Positions 11,419 through 21,375 of a stretch of 64,000 bases of DNA are shown here, one piece after another. The position numbers were made by a program, and so were the translations under genes. Position 1 is the stretch's first letter, and the number at the start of each line of letters is the position of its first letter. Under the pieces are notes generated by a model. It saw nothing but the letters and a program-made list of their open reading frames with translations, was not told the DNA's origin and did not search any database. The stretch comes from Monocercomonoides exilis. Lineage: Eukaryota > Preaxostyla > Oxymonadida > Polymastigidae. Where the stretch lies: contig LSRY02000006.1 of the NCBI GenBank assembly GCA_001643675.2, positions 870,501-934,500 on the forward strand. The letters run 5' to 3'.

Positions 11419-11919
11419 TCAATAATAAATGAAATAATCTTCCAAGTTGTGAATCAACATCACCTCACCAAACATTCCTTTTGCAATGAAATGGCATAGC
11501 CCAATGATGCAGTCTTCATATCCTTTTTCCTCCATTTTTTCAAGCACTTTTCTTTTCATCACTTTTCGTTTTGATTCGCCACTCACTTTTTCCATCTCAC
11601 TATCCAAATATGCGCAAAGTGCTTTGAAAAAATCTAAGCAGCATGAAATTGATGAGCTATTGCCACTTGATTGAACAATATCCTCCAAAATTTCATCAGC
11701 AGTTTCGTTGTTTAGCAATTCATCAGGACTGAAAATGCCTTTTTGCAGCATTGCTCGAAAAACATTCACACATAAATCACTTATTTCTTTGAAATTAATC
11801 TTTGCCACTCTGTATAACTTTGCAATGCAACTCGCAAGTCCAACATATTCTTTATTCCTCAATTGGCTTAACATAATATGCTCATTTAACATTTTGGCAT
11901 GATCCGAAGATATCGTCAT
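11419..11919 (-). CDS. C-terminal half of family copy C behind its own start codon
   Basis: An uninterrupted frame from ATG 11919 to TGA at 11419-11421 gives 166 aa. It begins MTISSDHAKMLNE and then enters the C-terminal half of the A/B family (NKEYVGLASCIAKLYRVAK, KRKVLEKMEEKGYED, LEDYFIYY). About 80 residues present in copy B just before this half are missing. It could be a short functional gene, or a fusion left by the rearrangement that placed the transposase next to it. The product would be a small charged helical protein; function unknown. Confidence 0.5.
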   Translation of the reverse strand: MTISSDHAKMLNEHIMLSQLRNKEYVGLASCIAKLYRVAKINFKEISDLCVNVFRAMLQKGIFSPDELLNNETADEILEDIVQSSGNSSSISCCLDFFKALCAYLDSEMEKVSGESKRKVMKRKVLEKMEEKGYEDCIIGLCHFIAKGMFGEVMLIHNLEDYFIYY

Positions 11920-11920
11920 C
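11901..11920 (-). repeat. Left copy of a ~20-bp inverted repeat (reads MTISSD outward)
   Basis: Reverse complement contains ATGACGATATCTTCGGAT, identical to 13369-13386 on the plus strand. Confidence 0.7.
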
Positions 11921-13386
11921 TTCAAAATTCACAAATTTGTAATTATTTTGTCTTTTTAACACATTATAACAATAAATATAATAGTTTTATGGGTCGGAAA
12001 TGTGTTTCCAAAAAAAATAATCCCACAATATTCTAATTTTTTATTTATTTTATGGGTTTTGATCAATGTTGATCTCATGGCACGTGATGTCAGACTCATC
12101 AGAAAAGAAGAAATATCCGAGCTCAATCGTTTGTTTTATAATGATGATAAGGCATGGGATTGGTTTATTAATGAAATCGTCAGTGATCGCATCCCGATGT
12201 GCAGCAAGCATAGAGTCTTCAAACATATACACAAAAATGGAAAATATAGATATTTTGCCTGTCCTACGTGCAAGACAAAGACAAGCGTCCTTTCCGATAC
12301 GAAATTCAGCAAAACAAAAATTGGATTGGGTATCACTCTGTTTGTTTGCCTATATTACTGGATGAAAATTCCTAATAAAACAATCGCAACGTTACTATTA
12401 ATCGATGAAGACACAGTTGGCTATTGGGGAAGTGTTATCAGAAAAACATGCGCTGAGATATGGAATGAGAGGCAGGTATCTATTGGAGGAGAAGGCAAAA
12501 TTGTAGAGATTGATGAAGCAATATGGAGGAAAAGAAAATTTCATCGTGGAAGAAAGAAGAAACAAATTTGGATTTTTGGAGGTGTGGAGAGGAAAGAGGA
12601 TGGAGGAGCTGGAGGAAGATTCATGGTTGTGGTTCCAAACAGAAAAAGAGAGACACTCATTCCACTGATACAGAAGTACATAAAGGAAGGGACAACAATC
12701 ATGTCTGACGAATGGAGAGCGTACGACATTTTGGAGACTCTCGGTTACAAGCATTTGAAAGTTTGCCACAAAAGGCAATTCTTCAATAAGGACACAGAAG
12801 CATGCACAAATACAATTGAGGGGTTGTGGCATCATTTACGATGCACTTTTCCGTATTTTGGAACTCGCATTCGATTGATGCATGATTATCTATCTCTTTA
12901 TCTTGTCAAATCCTCATTTAACATCACTTTTACTGAACTCGTTAAGTACCTTTGCTTGGAAAATGATGATGATGATGAAAAAGAAATAGAGGAAAACGAA
13001 ATTGAAGAAGAAGAATCTGAAGAAATTGCTGATATAGATGATATTTTTGGTGAAAAAGTTGAAGGAGAAAAAACTGAGTCAGAAAGTGACAATGGAGCGG
13101 GAGATGGTGAAAGTGCATCTGAATATGAACCCTAAAAATTAATATTGATGATTATTTCACATCATTTTTATCAAATACAACTTTTTTCATATGAATTTGA
13201 TGGAAATAAATCACTTTTTAAAATATAATTTTTCATTATTTTTTTGATCACAAAAATTAAAAAAAATTTTTTTTCTCCAAAACCATGAATTTCCGACATG
13301 CGACAATAGCATAATAACAATGTGCAATGCATTGTTGAATTACCAACAAATTTTCAATAAGATCTGAGGATGACGATATCTTCGGA
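11902..13386 (+). mobile_element. Merlin (IS1595-type) DNA transposon, possibly intact
   Basis: A complete-looking transposase gene (12077-13135) sits between two inverted copies of a sequence containing CCGAAGATATCGTCATC (left 11901-11920, right 13368-13387). Inner blocks containing TCGGAAAT (about 11994 and 13293) are also inverted. The outer inverted copies may be the element's ends or may be two copies of the family's MTISSD start region facing outward, so the limits are uncertain. An 8-9 bp target duplication, usual for Merlin, was not found. The element lies between the two remnants of family copy C. Confidence 0.6.
12077..13135 (+). CDS. Merlin/IS1595-like DDE transposase
   Basis: The protein from ATG 12077 is 352 aa and unbroken, ending at TAA; the frame is open further upstream but that part is AT-rich. 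A zinc-ribbon-like N-terminus has C42 and the pair CPTC (62-65). The ISXO2-like catalytic core follows: EIDEAIW (D146), IMSDEWRAY (D211) and NTIEGLW (E248), the DDE triad with the expected N-x-x-E-G-x-W context. The last 60 residues are an Asp/Glu-rich tail. It would catalyse cut-and-paste movement of its own element. All key residues are present, so it may be active. It is transcribed opposite to the gene-family remnants on each side. Confidence 0.85.
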   Translation: MARDVRLIRKEEISELNRLFYNDDKAWDWFINEIVSDRIPMCSKHRVFKHIHKNGKYRYFACPTCKTKTSVLSDTKFSKTKIGLGITLFVCLYYWMKIPNKTIATLLLIDEDTVGYWGSVIRKTCAEIWNERQVSIGGEGKIVEIDEAIWRKRKFHRGRKKKQIWIFGGVERKEDGGAGGRFMVVVPNRKRETLIPLIQKYIKEGTTIMSDEWRAYDILETLGYKHLKVCHKRQFFNKDTEACTNTIEGLWHHLRCTFPYFGTRIRLMHDYLSLYLVKSSFNITFTELVKYLCLENDDDDEKEIEENEIEEEESEEIADIDDIFGEKVEGEKTESESDNGAGDGESASEYEP

Positions 13387-13387
13387 T
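13368..13387 (+). repeat. Right copy of a ~20-bp inverted repeat (reads MTISSD outward)
   Basis: Plus strand reads ATGACGATATCTTCGGAT and continues as a short frame MTISSDYTKRRDF that stops at a TAA before 13450. Confidence 0.7.
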
Positions 13388-13427
13388 TATACCAAAAGAA
13401 GAGATTTCCCATCAGAAGCAATTATAT

Positions 13428-13936
13428 TCATAACCAAACATCCCATCTGTTAAGGCAGCTCAATGAAGTCAAAGCCATTTCCACTTCTTTTTGCATTTCC
13501 TCGTTTTTCTCCCTCTTCAATCCAACTTTCAGAAGACAAGGTACACAAATTGGAAGTAATTTCAGTGGAATGTTTTCATAATGCAGCAAGAGGTAGCATT
13601 CACACAGATCAGCCAAAAGCTTTTTATCTTTTTCATCTTTTTTCTTTTCTTCTTCGTAAATCATCTTTTCAATTCTTTTGCCTGACAAAGAATCATTGAA
13701 GCAAACGATCCACAATTTGTTCAGCACATTACAAAACCCCATGTGCTTCAATACCAACATAGCATTTTCCAACGACAATTTCTTGTCTTTAATCATTTTG
13801 TTAATTTTTTTGTATGTTTCAATTGTAATCATCGATTCAACTTCAGCTCTATCCATCTGCTCGAAAATTCTGTTCATTTCTTCAATTTTCTTTTTCTGAC
13901 TATGCTCGTCACAATGCTCCAGCTCATGAAACAACT
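13428..13936 (-). pseudogene. N-terminal half of family copy C, cut off from its C-terminal part
   Basis: After an acceptor-like AAG near 13938 the minus strand reads LFHELEHCDEHSQKKKIEE, KKLSLENAMLVLKHMGFC, LLADLCECYLLL and LPICVPCLLK, the same blocks as the first halves of copies A and B. The frame ends at 13428. The matching second half lies 1.5 kb further on at 11419-11919, past the Merlin-like transposase, and a middle part of about 80 residues is missing. Probably a single family gene broken by insertion plus deletion. Confidence 0.6.
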
Positions 13937-14200
13937 CTTCATAAAGTTAGAAAAAAATCAAATTCATCGGAAATCCAAGTTTTATTGTTGCAAACAAGTG
14001 AATTTATCAGTAGAAATCTTCTTCTGCATTTTTACAAACCCATTCCATTAAACTAACATCTTAAATTATTCCATTCAACGAAAAAAAAAGAAAAAAGAGA
14101 AAATTTGAAAAAAGAAAAGAAAAGAAAAGAAAGCTCAAAAAAGAGAAACAAATAGCAACTCTCATGCCATCCTTTTTAAAATATGAGGTTTTTGAATAAT
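13937..14200. other. Short AT-rich spacer
   Basis: A/G-rich run of GAAAA units around 14090-14135; no gene seen. Confidence 0.4.
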
Positions 14201-14201
14201 A

Positions 14202-14443
14202 TGGGTGATTCTTTTTGAAAAGTCGCAAACGTTTAATTATTAAATAAATTAAATTTTGTATATTTTGCTCAAATATCTGTTTCCACTCACGAATCTTCTT
14301 TAGAATGCATTTAATAGCATTATCCAGAAATAGGCTCCATATTAGTAAAGTTTGGTGCATGCAAACAAAAATATTAGCAAAATTTGAAATTATTGATTTA
14401 TTTGAAAATTAATCATTTGCGACTTTTCAAAAAGAATTACCCA
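14202..14443. mobile_element. 242-bp MITE, TA-flanked, TGGGT(N)ATTC family
   Basis: Both ends begin TGGGTNATTCTTTTTGAAAA and continue GTCGCAAA; the inverted similarity runs for about 50 bp. TA dinucleotides sit immediately outside (14200-14201 and 14444-14445), as expected for Tc1/mariner-mobilised elements. No coding frame inside. Related ends occur at 19560, 25400, 62078 and 62332. Confidence 0.8.
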
Positions 14444-14700
14444 TATCGGGGAAAGATTGCGATTTATTTTTTGGATAAGGCTTCAATAGATGTTCTGATC
14501 GTCCAAATTTGAGATTATATAACAATTCTTTTTCAGAATTAATAATTGTTAAACGATAATTAACAAAAGAATAAGTCGATTTATTTCCTGAGACAACATG
14601 ATGACATAAATTCATTCATTATAATGGGGAAAAAAGTGAAAGATTTTGTTTTCAAAAATTTCTCCAAGACATAATCTTTCAAATACCTCACAATTCTCTG
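14444..14700. other. AT-rich spacer between the MITE and the long inverted repeat
   Basis: No gene seen. Confidence 0.4.
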
Positions 14701-15006
14701 CATAGGTGCAAATTGTACCACTTTCAGTTTGCATTTTTTCAAAATTTGAATATTATATCGTTAATCTACTCAATTTAACTAAGCGATTCAAGGAGGGAAA
14801 TTTCGAAATTCGATTAAAAATTTTCTCTCTGAAATTCAAAAATTTCGACACCCATAATATTTTTATTTTGATCATATTTTATTGAGATTTCTTTTTCTTG
14901 CTTAACATAGTTCGAATGAATTAATCAATTCAATCGAACAAGATAAAATATAGTTTTTATTGATTGTCTCGATGAATATTTACCTGTATTACTTTTTACG
15001 TTGCTT
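14701..15006 (+). repeat. Left arm of a 306-bp near-perfect inverted repeat
   Basis: Reverse complement of 18395-18700 with a single mismatch found by eye (ninth base from the outer end). Outer end CATAGGTG, inner end ACGTTGCTT. Similarity stops abruptly on both sides. Confidence 0.9.
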
Positions 15007-16181
15007 ATTTTTTATTGATTTGATTATTTAGTTATTCACAAGTATTAGCGTTATATAAGTTTTCGCTTTTGATTAATGGTAGATGAAAACTTAATTGAAA
15101 GGAATTTGCATATTTGATTAATGATAATTAATGTTAATTATGAGATTTTTATTTGTATTTCATTATTATTGATTTATATACTATTATTTGTAATGTATTC
15201 GTTGGAACTGGGATGAATTTCTGTTTATGAAAGGATGAAGGAAAAGCGGGATTGGGGCAGATGTGTTTGTTGAGTGAGGTAAAGGAGCAGTTGGCATTTG
15301 GAAAGGTGAGAAAAGAAGAGGGAGATGGAGAACATTGGGATGGTGTTGGGCTTATTGAAACAAGAGAAGGAAGATGAAGGAAGGGGAGCATTTAAATGAT
15401 ATAATGCAAAGAAAAGATCGAAAATGTCTTCGAAAATTCACAAAAAATTATTTTGTCAATTTTTGAGAGAGTTTTCAAATGCAGTATTTTATTTTTTTTT
15501 TATAATCCACATTGTTATTTTCTTTAACATTCCATCTTCTTTTTCTTTCATTGCTGTTTGTGGTTTGTTATTGTTTAAACAATTTTTCATCACTGTTTTT
15601 AACAAAGTATTCTCAACAAGCTCAATTATAACAATGCACACATGTTTTATTTTTTCTTTGGAAAGCTGCTGACGTTAGCCGACACAATTATAAAAGATGA
15701 AAGAGCGAATTAGTGAAAACTTGCACAAATAAAAAACAATCAATTCAATTATTCTTAATTTTTAATGAATTTATAAAAATAAGATAAAAAAATAGCAATG
15801 AATAAATTGGAATTTCAAATAATTTGGAAAAAAATTGCAAAACTGGTTCTTAAAATTGCTTCTGCCTGGATCAGGAATTATGTACCACTCTATCTACGGT
15901 GTGTTATTTGATATTTGTGGTGCAGAGCTCAAATCTATTTTTTTTTCCTTTTATAGCTATTATTAGTAACTGTGGTGGAGTGGGTACAAATGGCATATCC
16001 TAGATTGAATCCTCTCCTTAAGACCTGAAATCAACCGTTATTTTAGCCAATATAATTATTTTGACTCCAACAGACATCACAAACACATTCTGTGATGAAT
16101 TTCTTGCGGCATAGTTAAAGATTTAGAAAGCGAACTTGTTCCAATCATACTCAATTCCTTCCCTCTTCCTGTTATTATCAT
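15007..16181. other. AT-rich interior of the inverted-repeat segment, left part
   Basis: A GC-richer patch at about 15230-15390 reads on the plus strand as LGQMCLLSEVKEQLAFG followed by an acidic run and could be a fragment of a decayed gene. From 15960 to 16180 the minus strand holds degraded continuation of the beta-helix pseudogene. Otherwise nothing. Confidence 0.35.
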
Positions 16182-17580
16182 CTATTTTTCACCAATGCTG
16201 ATCTTCGCCCCTTCGCTCACTTGCCTCCCCCTCAGCAACGTTATTGTTGAGCTCAGCTGCGCCAGACTCGCTCCCACCGCATGCCCCACTGTCTTGCACG
16301 GCGCAGACTCACTCATCCCACACAGATTGCTCGAGTCATTCCCACTCACCCCAACATACCGATCCTTCATCCCTTCCTTCAACCATCCCTTCTTTTCTGT
16401 ATGTTGAGGCACCCAACTGCTTCCATTATAATATTGGCGGCACACTCTCGTATCATTTGTATTCGTTGTGTACGATTCATAGAATGGGTTATTCGAAGAG
16501 AAGAGATTGTTTCCATCATAAAAATACACATCATGACCATATGGAGTGGAAGCGTTGCAACTGCAATCGTGGAAGAAGAAGAAATAAAAATAATGATTGT
16601 TGCTTGTGGGTGTTGATTGATCAGGATTAAAGCGCAATCCTCCACCAACTGACACTGCCGAGCACGAAATGAACTGCATGCATTTTGAATACAGCAGGAA
16701 CATTGTAGCAGCACATTCCTCCGCTACTTGAACCTGTTAGTGAGCACGAAGTGAACAAGCACTCAAACGCACAAGCACTCTCCCGTCCTCCAGATTCTTC
16801 CCCAATGCATACAACTGCTGAAACCTGAAAATTTTCAAGATGAAGCACTCCTCCCCAGCCATGAGAAGAACATTTTTGAAATTCGCAACCGCTGATCCAA
16901 ACACACGACGAAATTAAATTAATGAACATCCCTCCTCCGTAATGACTTTGCGCAGTACAAGAATCAAACGTATTATTCTCTATTTTAACTTCTTTTATGC
17001 TTGTGCACATTATTCCCCCGCCTCGGCTGTATGCAACACATCCATTGAACACACAATGAGAAACAGACACAGAAGCGTTTGATTGACTGTACATGAATAT
17101 TGCGCCACCGTTCGAAGTGCCATCGGCATATGTTTCACCTTTTCCTGTTGCCTTCGATTCACTCCACTCGCACAAAGTGAATGAATTAGCTCCATTGAAC
17201 GTTTCATTCTGTCTCCCTGGAGTTAGCTTTTTATCTGAAGTTCCATTGCATTCAACATTCCTTGTCCGACAACACCCAACGAATGATGTATTTGAAACAG
17301 TCAAAGAGGCATAGGGGTTGTTGAGGGAATGAACAATCCCACCATCATATGCATCACAGACCGATAAGAATGAGCAACTGTTCATAAAACATGATGTTTG
17401 GGAAAATGTAGTTGTTGAAGGCGAGCATTCCGATGTTGCTGTTGAAATATTGAAAAATGATAATTTGAAGAGGGATTTAAGGGGTATAGAGGATGATGAA
17501 AGAAATGCTGTTGAAGATGAGAAACGCGATTCATTCACAGAAATTCTTTTTTTTCCTTCTCTTCCCCACGCTTCTTAGCG
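16182..17580 (-). pseudogene. Right-handed beta-helix surface protein, frameshifted
   Basis: From about 17580 to 16690 the minus strand encodes beta-helix rungs rich in Cys, Gly, Ser and Asn (NTSFVGC, SNGGAIFM, SRGGGIMC, SHYGGGMF). Near 16680 a one-base shift moves the reading to a second frame that continues with AVSVGGGLRFN. That frame carries the repeat-unit signature GNDSSNLCGMSESAPCKT and stops at TAG 16182-16184, past which recognisable residues continue in frame. An in-frame TAA also lies just upstream of the block. The intact relative would be a large secreted or membrane-bound surface protein. It lies inside the 306-bp inverted-repeat pair. Confidence 0.7.
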
Positions 17581-18394
17581 CTATGTCGTAAAATATCCCA
17601 TTGAACTTGAGTTCCTCTTTTCTGCCTCTTCTGCTGCTGCTTCCAAAAAGATTTTTGTAAAAATAAATTCCACAAAAATTCCTTTTCCCATTCACTCCAT
17701 TTTTTTCCGTCTCACTCATTCTGCCAAACACTCTTCGGTTGCTGTTTTCTCCCAGTTTTTCCCAGGAATGTCCCAGAAAAAAGTACTGTTTCCACATCCC
17801 GTATTTCATGCTCCCCCAGCGCTTCTGACAACACCTGATCGCATCACACATCAATGAAATTAAAAATTAAAAATTAAAAAAATGAAAATGAAAAATGGAA
17901 CATGAAGAAAATGAACAAACAAGAATAAAATACCTCCACAAATCTTCATTTCCCTTCACTCCCCTCATCCCCTGTTTGCCTCTCTCCAAATACCTCTCAC
18001 CCCAACATCATCCACTCCAAGCACCACACACGCCACGCCTTCGCCTTTCAAATCCTATTCCAAATTAAGAAAAAATAATATGTTGTTTTCGCCCGCTCTT
18101 CTATTGCCTATTCAATTTCACTCTCACCATTCTTCTCTTCTCATCTTCCTCCATCCAGTCCTCAATCCAAATAAATGCAGTTGACACACGATCTTCATTT
18201 TGTCACAAACCTTTCAAATGCAGTTCAAACAAAATAAGAGATAAAAGAGCATGAAAAAAAGTCAATAAGCAATTAAAATTTATTTGCATTCTTGCACACG
18301 TTTATTTCCGTTATTGCTTCGAAGGTGTGATAGTAATATTATACATTATTTTATTAAAACGGTAGCATCCTGAATTTATTGTATTTTTATAAAC
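17581..18394. other. GC-richer patch then AT-rich DNA, probable gene debris
   Basis: Minus-strand pieces at 17600-17850 and 17940-18060 have coding-like composition (for example VACVVLGVDDVG) but stops in all frames. The rest, up to the right repeat arm, shows nothing. Confidence 0.35.
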
Positions 18395-18700
18395 AAGCAA
18401 CGTAAAAAGTAATACAGGTAAATATTCATCGAGACAATCAATAAAAACTATATTTTATCTTGTTCGATTGAATTGATTAATTCATTCGAACTATGTTAAG
18501 CAAGAAAAAGAAATCTCAATAAAATATGATCAAAATAAAAATATTATGGGTGTCGAAATTTTTGAATTTCAGAGAGAAAATTTTTAATCGAATTTCGAAA
18601 TTTCCCTCCTTGAATCGCTTAGTTAAATTGAGTAGATTAACGATATAATATTCAAATTTTGAAAAAATGCAAACTGAAAGTGGTACAATTTACACCTATG
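18395..18700 (-). repeat. Right arm of the 306-bp near-perfect inverted repeat
   Basis: Inverted copy of 14701-15006. A short plus-strand frame beginning MQTESGTIYTY overlaps its outer edge and runs to 18876 without recognisable features. Confidence 0.9.
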
Positions 18701-19348
18701 CCCAATTTTCTTTTATGATTTCAAAAGTTGCTTGTTATGATCACTTAGAAAAATATTTCAGTTTTGTGCAATTTCAAATTCCGGAAGCCTCCTTATCTGT
18801 TTTTATCGACAATCTTTCCATTTTTAACAAAAATCAGTTTGATGCAACAATTCATGCAACAAAAGAAAATATTTAAGAAGAAATAAACAAAATATATGTG
18901 TGATTATTTTTGATGTCACATTTTTTTTATCAAAATTTTCGGTTCGAAAATTTCACTTCAATATTAACAAAAGAACAGTGAAAATTGAAAATGTCAAAAA
19001 AATACATATTCATTTTTAATTTAACAAAAACATTCGTTTTTGAAACAGTTGCTAGAGTTTTTGCATTTGAATACAAAATCTCTTCCCAATGACAAACAAC
19101 ATTTGAATAATCTATATCCCGAAAAAAGTGATGATTTCAATAATAATCATTCAAATATATGATTCATTAAATCTTTTATATGAAATATTTTTAACGGATT
19201 TCTTGCGGAAACGTGAAGATTTTTAATTTCAAAAAAAGATCAAAATAACATTTGCCTATAGAAACAAATAGAAATTTGGTTTTCCAGAATTTATAATGAA
19301 GCGAATGATGTGAATAAATAATGATGAGAAAAAGAAATTGTTTTTCGT
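18701..19348. other. AT-rich spacer, no gene seen
   Basis: Nothing with coding character beyond the end of the short frame noted with the repeat arm. Confidence 0.4.
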
Positions 19349-19555
19349 TTATTCTTGCTCATATTCAGAATATTTAGCCTTGTCTCTTTCTTCCAAAGAA
19401 TCATCAGAAGTTGCTTCATCTTCAGTTTGAATTACAGGAACGTCTTCTTCTTCATTTCCCTTCTCCAAGACACCTCTCTCACACCCCTCTCCTCAATATT
19501 TGTTCCTCTTCAAGCACTCGCCTTCAGCGCAGCTGACACAAAAATCATTAGAAAC
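19349..19555 (-). pseudogene. Acidic C-terminal gene fragment, possibly transposase debris
   Basis: The minus strand reads NEEEDVPVIQTEDEATSDDS and ends KYSEYEQE followed by TAA. The acidic tail with an SEYE ending resembles the end of the Merlin-like transposase at 13135 (SASEYEP). The fragment is cut off upstream by the TGGGTCATTC end at 19560. The match is short and low-complexity, so the identity is a guess. Confidence 0.3.
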
Positions 19556-19559
19556 TACA

Positions 19560-19585
19560 TGGGTCATTCTTTTTGAAAAGTCGCT
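19560..19585 (+). repeat. Facing MITE-family end, left
   Basis: TGGGTCATTCTTTTTGAAAA plus GTCGC, the outer end of the family seen at 14202. About 60 bp inside it has CCGTTACCAT, which recurs inside the partner end at 25400. Confidence 0.75.
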
Positions 19586-20014
19586 ACGGATCAAAAATTA
19601 ATCCCATGAAAGTTAATAAAAATCACTCCGTTACCATAATACAAACAAAAACACTAAACTTTCACAGTGATGTTTGTTGGTTCATAACAAACTTCTTTGT
19701 GAAAAGATATAAACTTTCACAAAAAATTATGTATCAAATTTTTTGATCAAAATTTAAATAAGTTTTTCAATGAAATAGAGTTTCACTTGATTGAAACACT
19801 TTGCAATTGTTTATTAATGAAATGAACAAGGTGTGTTTCGATTTTATTTCAACAAAAAATTGAGACTCGTTAATAAATAAAATTCTTATTTGATTGAAAT
19901 TTTTCATTTCACAGAATGTGCGTGGATTTTTAATAAATGCGTGGATTACTCCCACAAGTTTGATAAAGATGAAAAGCATACATATCAAAAGGTTTTCATT
20001 TAGCTTTTATTTGA
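19586..20014. other. AT-rich spacer, no gene seen
   Basis: Lies between the left facing end and the beta-helix fragment; nothing recognised. Confidence 0.4.
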
Positions 20015-20910
20015 ATGTTTTCCTTAATAATTCTGATAATATTATTCATTTTTTTAGCTTGGCAAATTTGCAGTACTAACAGAGAGCCTGACATGAAAGA
20101 AATGGCGATCTGGGGAGTCACAACGGAATTGTTTGTTGGGGAAGAAGAACTTCTGCTGAGGGTTGTGAAATACCAGAGCGAGACGATATTTGTTTCTTCA
20201 GCAACAGGCAACCACGGAGACAGCAAGCAATGTGGGGAATCCAGGATGCCTTGTGATTCGTTGAATGTGGGAGTTCAGCATATCATTTCATCATCTTATT
20301 CTCAGCTGTTGGTTTCAGAGGAAACTATCATCAATGGGGAATGTGATGTGCATGGTGTGATCATCCGCTCACTTGAATCTCCCTCAACTGCTTTGTTGCA
20401 TCTGAACTCAACAATAACCAACAAAGGGAGTATTATCACTTCAACAGAGACTGTTCGGATTGAGAGATTGAAAATCCACTTTGGTCAATTATTTTCTTAT
20501 TCAGGAAATTCTATTATCCATGAAGCAACTGGACAGCTATCTCTTTCATTTGTTAACATCTCTTCTGTCAGCCAATCAGAAAACATTGAATCTATAGTTT
20601 TGAATTCAACATTGTTGAACATCGAAAATGGAATTCTTCATGTTGATAACTGTTCGATATCACTGCTATCATTCATTAAGCCTCCTTATTTGTTAAATGG
20701 AGATGAGGTCTCAATCACAAATGTGAAACAGGAACAAATTGAATCAACAACAAATGCATTTGAGATTTGACAATGTGGAAGTGTTGTGCTGAATGGAATT
20801 GATGCTAATGCGGGTGAAATTGTCTGATTACTGTATCATTTCCATGAACGAAAAAACTTCAGGAGCAACCTCTTTTGTTGATTCATCATTCAACAACTGT
20901 TCGAGGAATT
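20015..20910 (+). pseudogene. N-terminal part of a right-handed beta-helix surface protein, truncated
   Basis: An ATG at 20015 opens a frame starting MFSLIILIILFIFLAW, a strong signal peptide, then GNHGDSKQCGESRMPC, the N-terminal signature shared by the other beta-helix genes here, and several Ser/Asn-rich rungs. It stops at TGA 20768-20770. Past the stop, coding-like sequence continues with another stop and a frame change (ATSFVDSSFNNCSRN) until about 20900, where the low-complexity TTCCTC tract starts. Probably a decayed and truncated gene; a secreted 251-aa product is still possible. Confidence 0.6.
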
Positions 20911-21020
20911 CGTAAGGAGCTTCTGTTCTTTAATTGTCTCTTCCTTCTCTTCCTTCTCTTCCTCTTCTTCTTCCTCTTCTTACTCTTCTTCATCTTCCAC
21001 TTTCTTTTTCTTCATCTTCA

Positions 21021-21168
21021 TCTTCCTCTTCCTCTTCCTCTTCCTCTTCCTCTTCCTCTTCCTCTTCCTCTTCCTCTTCCTCTTCCTCTTCCTCTTCCTC
21101 TTCCTCTTCCTCTTCCTCTTCCTCTTCCTCTTCCTCTTCCTCTTCCTCTTCCTCTTCCTCTTCCTCTT
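21021..21168 (+). repeat. (TTCCTC)n hexanucleotide array
   Basis: About 24-25 near-perfect TTCCTC units, flanked on both sides by degenerate TTC/TCC-rich DNA (20940-21370). On the minus strand it reads as a poly-Glu tract that would be the acidic tail of the decayed gene to its right. Confidence 0.9.
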
Positions 21169-21375
21169 TTTCTTTTTCTTTTTCTTCCTCCTCCTCTTCC
21201 TCCTCCTCATCTGCTTTTTCTTCATCATCATCATCATCTTCCTCCTCCTCCTCCTCTTCTTCTTCTTCTTCTTCACCTTCTTCATCCTCATCTTCTCCTT
21301 CAAATTCAAAATCAAAAAGCATTTCATCATCATCATCTTCTTCTTCTCTTTCTTCTCTCTCTCCATTCACACAAA

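Noticed and set aside
12523-12835. Overlapping frames on both strands inside the Merlin transposase
   Set aside because: No features of their own and fully contained in a gene with intact catalytic motifs.
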